Positions 1 through 12,809 of a stretch of 64,000 nucleotides of DNA are shown here, in pieces. Each line of letters begins with the position of its first letter. Within the stretch, counting starts at the first letter, position 1. The notes beneath the pieces are model-generated. The model did no database searches. It was given only the letters and a program-made list of their open reading frames with translations, and was not told the DNA's origin. Origin of the DNA: Mactromeris polynyma. Taxonomy: Eukaryota > Mollusca > Bivalvia > Venerida > Mactridae. The stretch spans positions 39,870,619-39,934,618 of the forward strand of contig JASFXZ010000001.1 in the NCBI GenBank assembly GCA_032209605.1, read 5' to 3'. The position numbers and the translations under genes are program-made.

Positions 1-2286
1 ATAAATAAATAAATATAATGGTGTGTACTGTAAGTCTTTTAATAAAAATGAGGACCCTAAGTACCCGAATCTTGCGACAATGTCAAATATATTGTAGAGG
101 AACTGTACACAATACCACTCACTGCCAAGCAACAAGTAAGTGCTTTCGGTATACAATACAATGTACATATTACAGTGTCTGAACGACGGATATTAGATTC
201 CATCTAGGTTAATCTTTCTATCTATTCTAGCACAATATCTTGACCATGTAAATATTGTTTTCTTTATTTCAGTTTCAACATCGACTACCATGACCGTCTT
301 TTCGTCCATAAAGTGGTATGTACTCTCGTATAAATGCTGAGTTGGCATTTCGTTTAAGCCTCAATGTAGATTGTGGACATCAAACTTGATCTACAAGCTG
401 CTAAATCGACCCGCCAATATATTTAAATCAACTGTAACAATCAGTCTAGCATCTGCCATGGATTGATTTAGATCTACTCCAGACGCTGGATATGCTGTGA
501 CAGGAGACCAAAAAAACGTCTTTCACGAAGGCTGACTACATTGTAATTGTAAATAAATATATGTATATCAACTCGGACATAACTATGATAGCATGTAATT
601 ATCATTCAAAATTTCATACAATAAATATTTGTCTTAATAAACATGTTTTGGATTTAATGCTACGCGTTTATAAAATGTGTTTACTTGTCTATTATATGCT
701 CTCGTTGTGCTTTAAGTGGCATTTGCTGTTCGAGTTCTTTAATATGTTGTGAAATGTTTTATTGTTTGTATTGTATACAACTGCATGCAGTCGAATCACA
801 TCTTAAACTAAGTCAAACGTCATATCATGTATGTAAAAATCAAGTCAACTGATGCTTTGGGTGGATGAATCAACAAGTATATATGTTTCCAATGCAGACA
901 TCTGTAATCAGTCGTGATTCGATATCATACGATTCATGACGTTACAGACTCGTTGGGTTTCTTGATTGTTGCATACGCTGTGCTTATAAAAATGAATGAA
1001 GTTCAACAGGAAAAACCTCACACAAAAAACACAATCACCCAAAAGTCATCAAAACGAAAGGAGGGATGTTTGACAGATCGGAGAGGACTTTCTGATTAAC
1101 GTTCTGATAATAGTTATAGAAGGAAATTCAGGTTTCATTGTATGGAAAACGTTTTATACTTGTTTTCATGTGAGAAATTGTCACCTTCAACCAAGTTCTT
1201 CAGTGACAGCGAAGTTTCTTATACGAAAGCCAGTATATTTAACCTATCATTAACAAATATAGAAAGTTTCGCAGCAATACAGACACGATTAGCTGAATTA
1301 CACTGAATAAAAAACATATGGGTGAACGCGACCGGCGCAGCCCAACGACGTCAATGACGTTGCCTTTAAAAACGTCACCTTTTTTAAAAGTATTTACCCC
1401 TAACACTCACATACTTTTCATGCTGTTTTATCTACTGGGTATACGTCCGAGTACCACTGTCTATTATATGTGGAGAAAACATTGTACACATGTACTTGCA
1501 GTCCTTGGAGGGAATTAAATCGATACCCTCGTAGCCGACACGGCTAGTTATATCACAGACTATCAAGCGGCGATCAACCTCGATGACGTCATTCACTGAC
1601 GTTACCAACAACGTGCCCCTCGTCTTCTTCCTTCCTCTTCCCTTATCGTCTTCTATGTAATATCGTCCTTCTCAATAACGTTGATGCCAATTAAATACTA
1701 AAGACTGGCACACAGGTTGTTTCATCATTGCAAATGAAATATCATTGTGATAGATATATGAATAGTTTCTTTGAAGTATCAAACTATGTTGCTCATGAAC
1801 TAAGAGTTACAAACATGACAAATCCAAGTCTGCATGACGACGAATAATGTGACTACATAAGTTTCTAATGTGTTTGAACAAAGAACTTAGTTCAAATTCA
1901 TTCACTAGAATTGGAATTAAATCTAACGTGAATATTCGAGTTAACGTAATGGGATTTCAAATTTTTTTATCACGAGATAACGAAACGCAACTAAATTTCG
2001 TCGGTGCAAATATGAATGCCCTGATCTAATTATTTTCAAATGATCGGGAATAAACTTCAATTTTCGTTGGCAGTTTTGGTCTCTATCCTGTGATTATGTT
2101 TGCCTTTCATTTATTTACTGTCTTCCTAAGAGCATACGTTTTGCTTGATCTCATACTTTATGTCTTTCGTTGTTTAGTTATTCAATTCTTCATCTCTCTT
2201 CCAATAGCTTGCTAATTTCATTTGCGTTCACAACGATGATTATTGTGTCATTTTGCAGAGTCTTGTATTCTTGAGAGAGGTTTAAA
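1..2286. other. AT-rich non-coding stretch
   Basis: No gene can be supported here. Open frames are all under 70 codons and look random. Short coding-like pieces near 66-138 and 265-310 with splice-like borders do not join in a common frame. Two blocks near 1340-1360 and 1575-1600 contain CRE-like TGACGTCA or close variants. A degenerate copy of the interspersed family described below may lie at about 1006-1075. Confidence 0.6.
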
Positions 2287-2557
2287 TTGTTTCAGGGAAC
2301 GCCACGTGCACTAGATTGTGTGACCGACCATAACGAACGACTAAGGAAATTTTGGGAGGGGAACAACCAGGGGGGGATTATTTAATGGATGGATTACATC
2401 ACGGACCGAGAGTTATTAAGAAAGTCAGCAATAATAGGCCGAAAGGAGTAGGAACAAGAATATTATTTCAAGTGAAAGTAATGCACATGGGAAAGTGGAA
2501 CTATAACATACATCTCAAACATAAATAGAAATAATAACCAAACCGCGATTTACAGAC
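2287..2557 (+). repeat. Interspersed repeat family A, copy 1 (internally deleted)
   Basis: It starts with TTCAGGGAACGCCACGTG and ends near GCGATTTACAGAC. The right two thirds (about 2360-2557) align closely with 23880-24072, sharing ATGGATGGATTACATCA-like, GCCGAAAGGA and AACATACATCTCAAAC-like blocks in the same order. The part corresponding to 23735-23850 is missing, so this copy has an internal deletion. There is no coding capacity. The type (SINE-like or non-autonomous DNA element) is not clear from the sequence. Confidence 0.75.
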
Positions 2558-2959
2558 TTTTAACTGTCAGTAAAAATACTAAATTAATAGCTAGCTAACC
2601 TCCCACTCGACCGCTATATGGTCATTGATTTCCAACATTTACACATGCATTGACTAAGTAGGCAGCAACTAATCATTAAAGCGATTAACCATTACATATA
2701 CATTACCATATACGGTACATTGTATATAAGAAACAAAAGCAGCCCTATACTGAACATGCTTTGAGTAACTTAATTATTTACACCAGAATGAGAATCACAA
2801 ACTCGTAAATAAATAACATAATGCAGTGACAACCGGAAAATGTAAGTTAGTAATTAGACATAATCTTAAATACTGGTAACAGGAAAATTAAAAGAAAGAT
2901 AAATAGAAACAAAAAAACGAGATGCAAGGGCAACAAGTCAAGCCCGCCAATACCCAATT

Positions 2960-3530
2960 TTTACCTTTGACCTCTAAGTGTGATATTAACCTGTGAGCTA
3001 CGAGTCTTGTGTGTGACACACCGTTTCATCATAATGAACATTTGTGGCAACAATTCCACAATAAATGACATTGTCATATTCTGAAAAAGATGTTTTAGAC
3101 CCTTTCTTTGACGTTTGACCTTCAAGTGTCACCTTGAACTTTGAGTTACGGAATCGGGTTATGTGTACGATACACCGTCTCTTCATGAATATATGCCTAG
3201 TAATTGGATGATCTACCAATAAATGACTGATATATTCAGAACAAGATCCTTAGACCCATGTTATGTTTATCCTCTAATTGTGACTTGATCTTTTAGATAC
3301 GTAATTGGGTCTTCTGTACGATACACTGTATCTTCATGGTGAATATATATTCCTAGTAAATTGTTGATTTACCAATAAATGACAGTGTTATATTCATGAC
3401 AAGATGTTTAGACCCATTGTTTATGTTTATCATCTAAGTGTGAACTTGACCTTCAGGCTACGGACCTGGGTGACGCGCACAATACACCGTCTCTTCGCAT
3501 CATGGTGAACATGTGTGCCAAGTAATTTCT
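2960..3530 (+). repeat. Diverged ~150-bp tandem satellite, about 3.5 units
   Basis: Each unit repeats the same order of blocks: a GACCTCTAAGTGTGA-like start, a TACGA.ACACCGTCTCTTCAT block, a GTGAACATNTGTG.CAA-like block, a CCAATAAATGACA block and a TTAGACCC block. Units begin near 2970, 3118, 3270 and 3430 and differ by many substitutions and small indels, so the array is old. The overall design resembles ~150-160-bp satellites widespread in bivalves, but I cannot confirm the family from sequence alone. Confidence 0.75.
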
Positions 3531-3719
3531 ATTTCAACTATGTAAACTTCAACCAGTGCATAGTGTCTAAAATGAAACATTTACGCATGTCCGACCAAAT
3601 CTTTGCTGACAAGGTATATCAATTCATGACAACCTCAGTATTCGATTATTTGGTTAATAACCTTCCGAATAAATATTTGAATACTATTGCATATTAACAA
3701 AGCATATGCTTGATTTCGG

Positions 3720-3947
3720 GAAAACCCGGCGATCTGGGTTCGATTCCCGGTCGCGGCAGGTCATACCCTTCCATGAAAATTTGACAAAAATGTCGATTTT
3801 CCTCCACATGTGGAGAAGTTGCAGGCTCCTTGTGGAAGGGTAAGTTAGTACTTGTAAGAATTCAGTCCAGGAAAAACTGGTTAGGTGAACCGGCCACCGT
3901 ATATAACTGAAATATCGTTGAGAAACGGCGTTAAACCCGATGAAACA
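3720..3947 (+). repeat. tRNA-derived SINE, family S1, copy 1
   Basis: A pol III B-box-like GGTTCGATTCCCGG lies at 3738-3751, at the end of a truncated tRNA-like head. The body has a TTTCCTCCACATGTGGAGAAG block, then AGTCCAGGAAAAACTGGTTAGG, and a terminal AGAAACGGCGTTAAACCC tail. The same tail order recurs at 38089 and 58996 in this window. The A-box half of the head is degraded, so this copy is probably 5' truncated. Confidence 0.8.
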
Positions 3948-3959
3948 TTGATTTCGGGA

Positions 3960-4900
3960 AAAGTTATGTGATCGCGAAACAGAACTATTTCGATAGCACC
4001 AAAATCACGAATCATTCGTATGGGTGAGAATAAACGAAGAAAGACCCTTCTAGTTAATGCAACATACTTCTATTGATTTAAATGTGCTGAAGTTTTTTAT
4101 CACATTGATAGTATTCAACTTTTAACTTCAATGTTTACCATCATATTTAGAATGAATCGCTCAAGATTGTGTAAAAAACTCGATTACTTGATTTATAACA
4201 AGTCCATCTTGCAATCTTTCATTCAGCTTTTATATATTGAAACTAAAGAAATACTTATATAAATTATCGAATTTAAGAAAACTAAATAAACATTTGAATA
4301 TTCAGACGTACGACGAAGGTTCGAGTATATGTTGACATCCCAACCTTATGTTCTTAATAGAAAAGTGGAGTGGTGTAACATAACTTACACAATGGAATGA
4401 AAGAGAAAAAAGAGTTGAAATTTAGAAGTACAATAGCAATCATGACCTAGATATTATTATGTTATGTGTTGCAAAAAACTGTTAAACAGTTTTGGCGTCT
4501 CCTAGCGCCGCGAGGAATTAATCAGAAATGACAGAGTCACTTTCGTTCTGGTAAATCTACATTATATGGATCAACAGAAATTTGAATTGGTTTCAATAGA
4601 TTGTTAAATGTACAAATCGATTAGATTTGACATTATAATTACAAAATGGGCTGTATAACTTCAAAACTCTGGCGTATTCGATAATTGCTGTTCAACTTAC
4701 GTTTTTCCAGAAAGATTTGTCTTGTCATATATTTGAAGCTCAATATAGTTCACATTTACTGACAGGAATAAGGTTGCATTGCATTGTTTGTCTCTTTAAC
4801 AATCTTTTTATCAATCTTGTGGAATAAATTATGAAGGATGAAAGAGTGTTGATACCCTGGTGATTTGTAAATGTGTGCATACTGGGTACTTGGGGTGGAG
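3960..4900. other. Non-coding stretch between SINE and 51-bp array
   Basis: This is AT-rich sequence without a credible open frame, splice-linked exon or clear repeat. The segment just left of the array (about 4850-4890) weakly resembles 22500-22545, with a shared CCTGRTGATTTGTRAA-like string. Confidence 0.5.
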
Positions 4901-4907
4901 TTAACTA

Positions 4908-6247
4908 GTTTGACGACATCCCAACGTTTGTATAAATACTGGGGTTGGCTTTAACATGTTAAGCGGCATCCCAACGTTAATATAAATATAGGGGTAGCTT
5001 AAATCTGTTTGGCGGCATCCCAACGTTTGTATGAATATAGGATGTTGGTTACAACCTGTTTGACGGCATCTCAACGTTTGTATGAATATAGGATGTTGGT
5101 TACAACCTGTTTGACGGCATCCCAACGTTTGTATGAATATAGGATGTTGGTTACAACATGTTTGGCGGCATCTCAACGTTTGTATGAATATAGGATGTGG
5201 GTTACAACCTGTTTGGCGGCATCCCAGAATTTGTATGAATATAGGATGTTGGTTACAACCTGTTTGACGGCATCTCAACGTTGTATGAATATAGGATGTG
5301 GGTTACAACCTGTTTGGCGGCATCTCAACGTTTGTATGAATATAGGATGTGGGTTACAACCTGTTTGACGGCATCTCAACGTTTGTATGAATATAGGATG
5401 TGGGTTACAAACTGTTTGGCGGCATCCCAACGTTTGTTTGCATATAGGATGTGGGTTATAACGTATTTGACGGCATCCCAACGTTTGTATGAATATAGGA
5501 TGTGGGTTACAACCTGTTGGACGGCATCCCAACGTTTGTACGAATATAGGATGTGGGTTACAACGTGTTTGACGGCATCTCAACGTTTGTATGAATATAG
5601 GATGTGGGTTACAACCTGTTTGACGGCATCTCAACGTTTGTATGAATATAGGATGTGGGTTACAACCTGTTTGACGGCATCCCAACGTTTGTACGAATAT
5701 AGGATGTGGGTTACAACGTGTTTGACGGCATCTCAACGTTTGTATGAATATAGGATGTGGGTTACAACCTGTTTGACGGCATCTCAACGTTTGTATGAAT
5801 ATAGGATGTGGGTTACAACCTGTTTGACGGCATCCCAACGTTTGTACGAATATAGGATGTGGGTTACAACGTGTTTGACGGCATCTCAACGTTTGTATGA
5901 ATATAGGATGTGGGTTACAACCTGTTTGACGGCATCTCAACGTTTGTATGAATATAGGATGTGGGTTACAACCTGTTTGACGGCATCCCAACGTTTGTAC
6001 GAATATAGGATGTGGGTTACAACGTGTTTGACGGCATCCCAACGTTAGTATAAATACTGGGGATGGCTTTAACTTGTTTTGCGACATCCCAACGTTAGTA
6101 TAAATACTGGGGATGGCGTTTATCTGTTTTTCGACATCCCAACGTTAGAATACATACTGGGATTGGATTGTACCTGTTTGACAGCATACCAACGTTAGTA
6201 TAAATAACGGGGGTTGGCTTTAACCTGTTTGCAGCATCCCAACCTTA
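4908..6247 (+). repeat. 51-bp minisatellite array, about 26 units, with 153-bp higher-order period
   Basis: The unit begins GTTTGACGGCATCCCAACGT and contains GAATATAGGATGTGGGTTAC. The period of 51 is divisible by three, so long frames stay open on both strands; these are artefacts of the repeat, not genes. Units at both edges (4908-5010 and 6040-6247) are diverged while the centre is homogeneous. Between 5538 and 5997 the variant GTACGAATAT recurs every 153 bp (5538, 5691, 5844, 5997), so the centre is built of trimers. Confidence 0.97.
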
Positions 6248-6249
6248 CA

Positions 6250-7490
6250 CAATCAGAGATCGACAAACTGGTGACTGTACAAATCTGTTTTCCGTATTTA
6301 TTCCATGTCATTCAGTTTTTGCTTGCTTCAACTATTGTCTGTATTTCTGTATAATACTGCTTACTGATATCCACATATAGACTTAGGTTTTCATTCTGTT
6401 TTAATATAGTGATTGCCTTCACACTCGAGGGAATTATTGTAATTCTATAATTCGATTTTATATTAATAAACCATCCTGTCGTTGTCCAAGTGCGCACATT
6501 ATATCGATGTATTACCATGATGGTATTTTATATTCTTGAAAGACAGATTCACTACAGTTAATTTTAAAATATGATGTATGCATGTTTTGGTCCCATATTT
6601 CACATTTTAATGTCAATCAAATCATGAAATATTGCAGTATATTTGTTTGAATCCCTAAGGACAATAGTGAAACAGTTAAAAGTGTCTTACTAATTTTGGC
6701 GCCATTTTACTCTAATTCATTGCTCAGTTTTGTTGGTATATTTATCACAAGGTGGATGGCAGAACACAACTCTACAATGACGATTGTTATCCTCAATTTC
6801 CCATGGCAATTTGTGGATGTGTCGGAATAATTGAAATCTTCCCCAGAGAATAATAGATATGTATTTTATTATTATCTAGATTCAGACATTGTACTCCTTA
6901 ATGTGTATTTTATTGTTGTCTTGATATCAGTCAACTTGAATAAATTGCTTCAAGCTTAAGTCCTGTTAATTATCTTCGTGTGTACTGTAAATTAATATTT
7001 TTTACGAAATGTGAACTTGTCAAGTGATATATAGTGTATGACGAATAGGTTGCAAAGACCTTGACATTGATACGATAAGAATGTAATACTCTACATCATA
7101 CTGACAAAATGTTGTTTTATTATTCTACTGAACAAAAAAACATGTGTTGTATTCGTTATTTGTCAACAATATTCACTTCAATGCTTCAACTCGATATTGA
7201 TAAGTACGCAGCAAAAGCACATGGAGACATACATATTGTTCATACCAGTAAACAAATACAATGAACACAAGTACAAGACTCGATCATAGATGATGGGTGA
7301 AATACATAGCTGGGTTATAGAACATTGGCATTGTTTTTCTTTTTTCAGGAGTCGTAACAATAGCAGAAAATACACGCAACATGTGCACATTTGTTTATTA
7401 TTCATTATTCATTATTTAGTCTCTATTTTAATAAAATGTGTTTCAATTTGTTCTTGTTATGAAACAACATACGGACTCCCAAACTTAAGT
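6250..7490. other. Non-coding stretch
   Basis: AT-rich sequence without recognisable exon, RNA gene or repeat. Frames up to 75 codons occur on both strands at 7178-7493, but they overlap each other and show no domain or splice support. Confidence 0.5.
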
Positions 7491-7494
7491 TAAC

Positions 7495-7730
7495 CAAGTT
7501 GGATGCAATGCATTGTCCCTATGCCGTATTTGCAGTAAATAGTAATGAAACAATCGACAGTTTATGGATACAATGGCTCTAAGACAAAAATGTAATGCAA
7601 TTCTCTTCACTAGTATCAACAAATGTGGATTCAATTGTTTGCTCCATGCCCGTAAATAATTCTATCAGAAATAAATTGGATTACCACTGTCTCGGTGTAT
7701 TTGACTATATATTTGTCATTCACGTTACTT
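7495..7730 (+). repeat. Dispersed repeat family B, copy 1
   Basis: This segment aligns end to end with 22785-23020 in the same orientation. Shared blocks in order include CAATGCATTGTCCCTATG/CAATGCCCCTGAGTCAT, ATTCTCTTCACTAGTATCAAC, TTGATTCAATTGTTTGCT and CCGTAAATAATT. There is no coding capacity. It is an old duplicated or transposed sequence of unknown class. Confidence 0.65.
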
Positions 7731-7845
7731 GGTCAAATATCGCATACTTTCTACCAGCATATTGAATCTTTATATCATTTATATAATGTTGTTTTGATTC
7801 TTGTAACAAAATAATGTAACCGTTTCACCTTATTTCAACCCAGAC

Positions 7846-7890
7846 AAAGTGCATTGCATTTTTACATACTTAATTTGTCTCGACACATTT
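7846..7890 (-). repeat. Short dispersed repeat, inverted relative to 10036-10080
   Basis: CATACTTAATTTGTCTCGAC lies within a ~42-bp block that is the near-perfect reverse complement of 10036-10079. The two copies are about 2.2 kb apart in opposite orientation. The element class is unknown. Confidence 0.65.
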
Positions 7891-8095
7891 TTATCAAAAT
7901 GTATCAACTGTCTAGGATCAGATTATTCATTCACTGAATGCATCGTGAAAATAGAAAACATAAACGTAATTAAGGTGGTAATGTCCATTTATGTTTTTAG
8001 ATGTATGTTCGCCTTCCCTGTGTGCAGCTCTTTTATTGGATATACTATGCATAACTCTCCCCATTCGGCCTATTATTACTAACTATCTTGACTTG

Positions 8096-8302
8096 TTATG
8101 GTATGTATCCCCCCTTGTTGCCCCCCTATATTGTCCTTAGTTGCTTTATGGTCGATCAGAACATCATTCGTTGAGAAACTATTTTCATACGAGTTTACCC
8201 TTGCACCTCGCCAGTGTTTTATGTTTTGAAAACTGTTGTTTTTTCCGGAAGTCTGTTTAGGAAGAAATTGTCTTGTGTATGTGGCGTTCCATGTAACAAC
8301 TT
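8096..8302 (-). repeat. Interspersed repeat family A, copy 2 (reverse)
   Basis: Read on the minus strand it begins with a GGAACGCCACATACACAAGA block, followed by ACTTCCGGAAAAAACAACAG and GCAAGGGTAAACTCG, which is the block order of the family at 14549, 23711, 25077 and 56452. The copy is moderately diverged and non-coding. Confidence 0.75.
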
Positions 8303-8736
8303 AAATCTCTCTTGAAGTATAATCAGAAAAGTGTTACATAATTTGTTATTAAATCTATATTCTAGGCACTTCCACATTCAAAGTATCAAGAGCATTGCAG
8401 TGCCAAACATAGGCCGTGCGACGAAAAGGCATGGACATGCCGCATATATAGTTATTTTAAATCTTGTCCTATTTAAATTCAATATCATCATCTGTTTTAA
8501 ATTAAAGAAAATACTGCCATATACACATTCAAAAAGAATATAACTTGTATCACCTGACATATATTCCCCACATCAGCCGGTTTGTCTTCTGGACAAATTC
8601 GTGGTATGTTTAATACATTAACAGAATAAAATGTGATAACACAAAATAAATAGTTAGGTTAAGTGTTGCTTGATTAAAACCATATCAACAGATTCGAGCA
8701 AATAAAAGCGAGTAACCATTAACATATTATTTCATC

Positions 8737-8822
8737 ACATCGCCGTAGACGGTCGGACCCGGGATCAAACCCGCGACTTCGGACTGGAAGTTTAGTGCGA
8801 TACCGGCTGCGCTAGACGGGGA
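8737..8822 (-). repeat. tRNA-like SINE head (reverse)
   Basis: The reverse complement contains an A-box TAGCGCAGCCGG and a B-box GGTTTGATCCCGGG at tRNA spacing. The putative anticodon arm closes a six-base rather than a seven-base loop and the acceptor stem does not pair well, so this is a tRNA-derived SINE or pseudogene rather than a working tRNA. Confidence 0.6.
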
Positions 8823-9233
8823 TTCGTAATAAATTATTGGTATTAGTAGTATTATCATCTTAACAGATAACACCAATGAGCGTTTGCAGTTTACATGCTT
8901 TTGTCGCAATTAATACAAATGTTTAAAAATGTGTTTAAACTTATTATTCTGTGAGGTTCCTTTAAAATCAACAATTTGGTCATACATGTACAAGGCGAAG
9001 CGCTGACAAACATCTTTATGCCCACTATAATGTATTTGTACATAAAAGGGTCATAACCCCTTCGACCGACAGTGGTTGAGGAACATTGATACATAAGTCA
9101 GTTTATCTCCTTTTCAAATTTTGATATTGCTATCTCATTTAATACTCATTAAAAAAAAACATCTTCATGAGAAGTGAGCGTAATGCGGCATCGATGCACA
9201 TGTCAGCCGCATATAGCTAACGTGAGCTTAATG

Positions 9234-9447
9234 CGGCGCGGACTATATGTGGCACGGACTATATGTGGCACGGACTATATGTGGCACGGACTATATGCGG
9301 CACGGACTATATGCGGCACGGAGTATATGTGGCACGGACTATATGTGGCACGGACTATATGTGGCACGGACTATATGTGGCACGGACTATATGTGGCGCG
9401 GACTATATGTGGCACGGACTATATGCGGCACGGACTATATGTGGCAC
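9234..9447 (+). repeat. 16-bp minisatellite array, about 13 units
   Basis: The unit is GTGGCACGGACTATAT with GTGG/GCGG and GCAC/GCGC variants. The period of 16 keeps three frames open, which produces spurious overlapping reading frames. The array directly abuts the long-TIR element starting near 9453. Single diverged matches to the motif occur near 8405-8445 and 16015-16085. Confidence 0.97.
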
Positions 9448-9452
9448 TACCG

Positions 9453-10018
9453 AACATAACGTAACCAAATCACTTTATTCATTTCTTTCTATCTGACATC
9501 AAATCTTGATTAAAATGGCCATCTACTCATTGTTAAATCTACGTTTGTTTTTTTGCGGTTAGACGACACAGAATCTAATAGTGGGTAGGTAAGTAAGTGT
9601 TTTTGTTAGTACTGTAATGGCCAAAAGACCGCAAACAAATCAACGACGAACCTGAAAAAATTAATTGAGTCGCGGCATTTTTTATGAGTCGGTCGCGTTA
9701 CTGCAAACAAACATTTTTTTTAAGGATGGTCTTACTTGGTATGTATGAATATCAGAAGCATCTTGTTTTTGTTCATTATGTTTGCAGTACAACATAATAA
9801 CCATGAAAGCAACGGGATAACCCGTAGGGAGTCAGGGTAAAACAATTTCTGTGATTGGTCGAGATAACATACCGAACTGGATTAAATTATCTTTGGTTGA
9901 GTTGTTCAGAGACGATAGGTGCATTCGTAGAATTAGCAATGAGTAGATGACCATTTTAACCAATATTGGATGTCAGATAGAAAAAAATGAATATAGTGAG
10001 TTGGTTATGTTATGTTCT
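9453..10018. mobile_element. Non-autonomous element with ~90-bp terminal inverted repeats
   Basis: The left arm (about 9453-9545) and the reverse complement of the right arm (about 9927-10018) match at most positions. Shared blocks include TTTCTATCTGACATC, TTAAAATGGNCATCTACTCA and TTGYTAAWTCTACG. The ~380-bp interior has no open frame of note. Long arms and no coding content fit a foldback-type or MITE-like DNA element. The superfamily cannot be named, because a clear target-site duplication is not evident. Confidence 0.75.
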
Positions 10019-10019
10019 T

Positions 10020-12800
10020 GATTCTTGCGAATCAAATGTGTCGAGACAAATTAAGTATGTAACAATGCAATGTACTACGTCAGGTGATAACTGAAAACCC
10101 CGCTGCATACCCAGATGTCCGTGCCTTTTAGCTGTCTTATCGCAGTAGATTGTCTCCCTTGAAAATGTCCCGAAAATCGATATCGAGTTCCCAGCTCTAC
10201 CAGTTTTGGTCAATAGATTATAGAGGGAAATTATTTTCATACGTAAATTTAAACACTTTATCTTAATACTAGAATATTTTAGCAGTTATGACAATATTCT
10301 TCAATTTCCCCTCTTTCATTTAGTTTAAAATATATTTATTCTTACTAAACATCTTCTTGCTTCCAATTTGATTTTAAAAGTATCACCTAGCATTACATAG
10401 AACATAGAGTAAAAATCAGTAAAATTTTCCATTTCCAAAAGTTTAGGGGCTAATAAATCATAATGTCCAATAAGTAGAAACATTTTAGCAGTTATGTCTG
10501 TTTTCTTGATTAAATGAACAATATCATGGTGTTTTTATTATTTTAAAAAATTAATTGCTTCTTGCTTCCATTCTTTGTTAAAGTTAGTCAATCACTTAAA
10601 AATAACTCGATTTTCTTTCATTATTCTCGTCTGCTTTGTTGTTGTTGTTGTTGTAACTATCAATGGGTTAAATTGATTGCCGGTTGTTATTGGCTGGTTT
10701 TAAATATTATGAATAATTGTTTATGATTTAGATACGTTCTTGTCGCGACGGAATATAATTATTATTGTATTATTTTGATTATTGAATGATGAAGGGAATA
10801 TCTATTCAAACCGTTATAAATCAACTTTCGTGCGCAAACAAACGTAACAGTCTTATCTTTCTGTACGTTATCGTGATGCAAATATTATGTTTCTGTAATT
10901 TCCTTTTTCCTCATGGTCACATTATCACATTGAAATTAAGAACGACAATAATTTATATTTTAATTTTAACACTTTCCAATAGAGGTAGATGCATTGTGCA
11001 CATATATATTACGAGTATTGCTCAAATTATGTCCTTTCGATGGCACTTTTTTGCTGTAATGTGGATTATCTTTCATGTAAGCATTTTATTTTTTAGCGAT
11101 TTTTGTTGAGAATAGCCAGATTTAGTTCTGTTCTGTTCTGTTTTAATTTAGAATACACTAGGTATTGTTGTGTACGCTTTATCGGCGTCCAAACACAGCA
11201 TCTGATGAAAGTGATATATCTGGATGTAGCGATTATACAAACTGTTAATTAACACCGAAAGTGCTTTTCGGGGAGAATTTGGGGAAATATAGGACTTTTA
11301 TAGAATAGCCTCGAGATGAAATATTGGTATGGTCAATTATATTGGGTGGCAATATACAGCTTGACGTTTTGATCTGTAAAGGTGTGAACTTTAACACAGT
11401 AAAACTTGATTATAATCAAAACGATTTTGGCGATGATTCTGTTTAACTTTATACTGAAATGAAAATATTTAAAGTGATGCTATTTATATGGAACACGCTT
11501 AATTCGATCCCTGTATTTATATATATTGTAATAGAGTTGTTGCAATTATTCAGACAAAGGACCTATATAACCTACATAACGGGAAAAAAATAAAAGCACG
11601 ATATTTTATATTTTCTACATATATACATGTAGTATTCATAGAATGATCAGAATAAATGCCAACTCCTGTATTTTAATTATTCACAGACGTCAATCGTGAT
11701 CACGTTAGTACTTGTAGCTCTATTTAAGGTTGTAAGCCATGTATAATTATTTAAATGTCCACTACGACAGTTTACTGCACTATTCTTGTTGTTCTTATAA
11801 GCTAGTTTTCTGATCTTATAAATTCATCTTTAAACAATCTGCGACAATTTACCCGTATTAATTTTTACATACTTTCGAGCTAACAAACTTATTTACAAAA
11901 ATGTATTATTTATTTTTACAACACATTTTCTGTTTCCACTGAAATTTTAGTTGTTGCCGTGATAGAAGATTTATTTCTAATATCACGTTTAAGTCATTGT
12001 TGTTCTATACACCCCAAATAATATATAAAGTCAAACTATTGCCCAAGGTAACAGAGGGGTGGCTAAGTTAGTCGCTAATGATAATGACCGAGTATATTCG
12101 GTAATAGCATGGAGCCAATATCGATTATTGATTATTTACTAGTTTGTCAGGTGTCATTTTCGTGGGGAAGGGAGACAAACCAAGTTAGAGGAAATGGCTT
12201 AAACAAAGCCGATAATTAAGGGAGATCATTCTTGATATTTATCCCAGAAAGCTGCACATGCATGAGTGTACGAGTAGAAAATATATATTGATGAACAATA
12301 TCGGACGATTGCTTAATTTTAATCATAATTGGATAATACATAGTTTAGCTACCAGGCTCTCATTGAACAAAATAGACACTGTTGTATAAAATTTCAAGTA
12401 TGCTCCGAGTTTTATGAAATCATAATTCCAGCCTAATTGTATAAGCTTGCATTTAGTTTGTGTTAGGTCATACACTCATATTTCCACAAGCGGCGACTAG
12501 ATGTACAATTCTCAATATCTACACTTCAGTGGTACAGACTGTTATGCACTGTAAGAATGGCGCATTGTTTGTCCATAGATAGCATGCTAACATCCATTTG
12601 GACCATTCACGCAAGTTTAACAATGTGCGATATTACATCCGAGTTTAGCTACGTGGCATATAAAAATAAAGAAGAATATAATCAAATGAACATGTCATTG
12701 AATAAATATGAAATGCGATTTGTCTCCCATTTGTACTCCCGAACCACTAGAATTAATCAAATCATTCGCCTTCATTTCTTTCATCTATAAATAAATGAGA
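10020..12800. other. Non-coding stretch
   Basis: AT-rich sequence with a short GTT microsatellite near 10641 and the inverted dispersed repeat at 10036-10080. A 107-codon frame at 10786-11109 has random-looking hydrophobic composition and no splice or domain support. No RNA gene was recognised. Confidence 0.55.
10036..10080 (+). repeat. Short dispersed repeat, inverted relative to 7846-7890
   Basis: GTGTCGAGACAAATTAAGTA and TGTAACAATGCAATGTACTA match the reverse complement of 7846-7890. It starts right after the long-TIR element ends. Confidence 0.65.
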
Positions 12801-12809
12801 AATTAAGTA

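Noticed and set aside
66..310. Two coding-like segments with splice-like borders at the left edge
   Set aside because: The donor after 138 and the acceptor near 264 do not join in a frame that stays open, and no domain is recognisable.
10786..11109. 107-codon hydrophobic frame
   Set aside because: Hydrophobic composition is expected from AT-rich sequence, and there are no clear membrane-protein features or neighbours.
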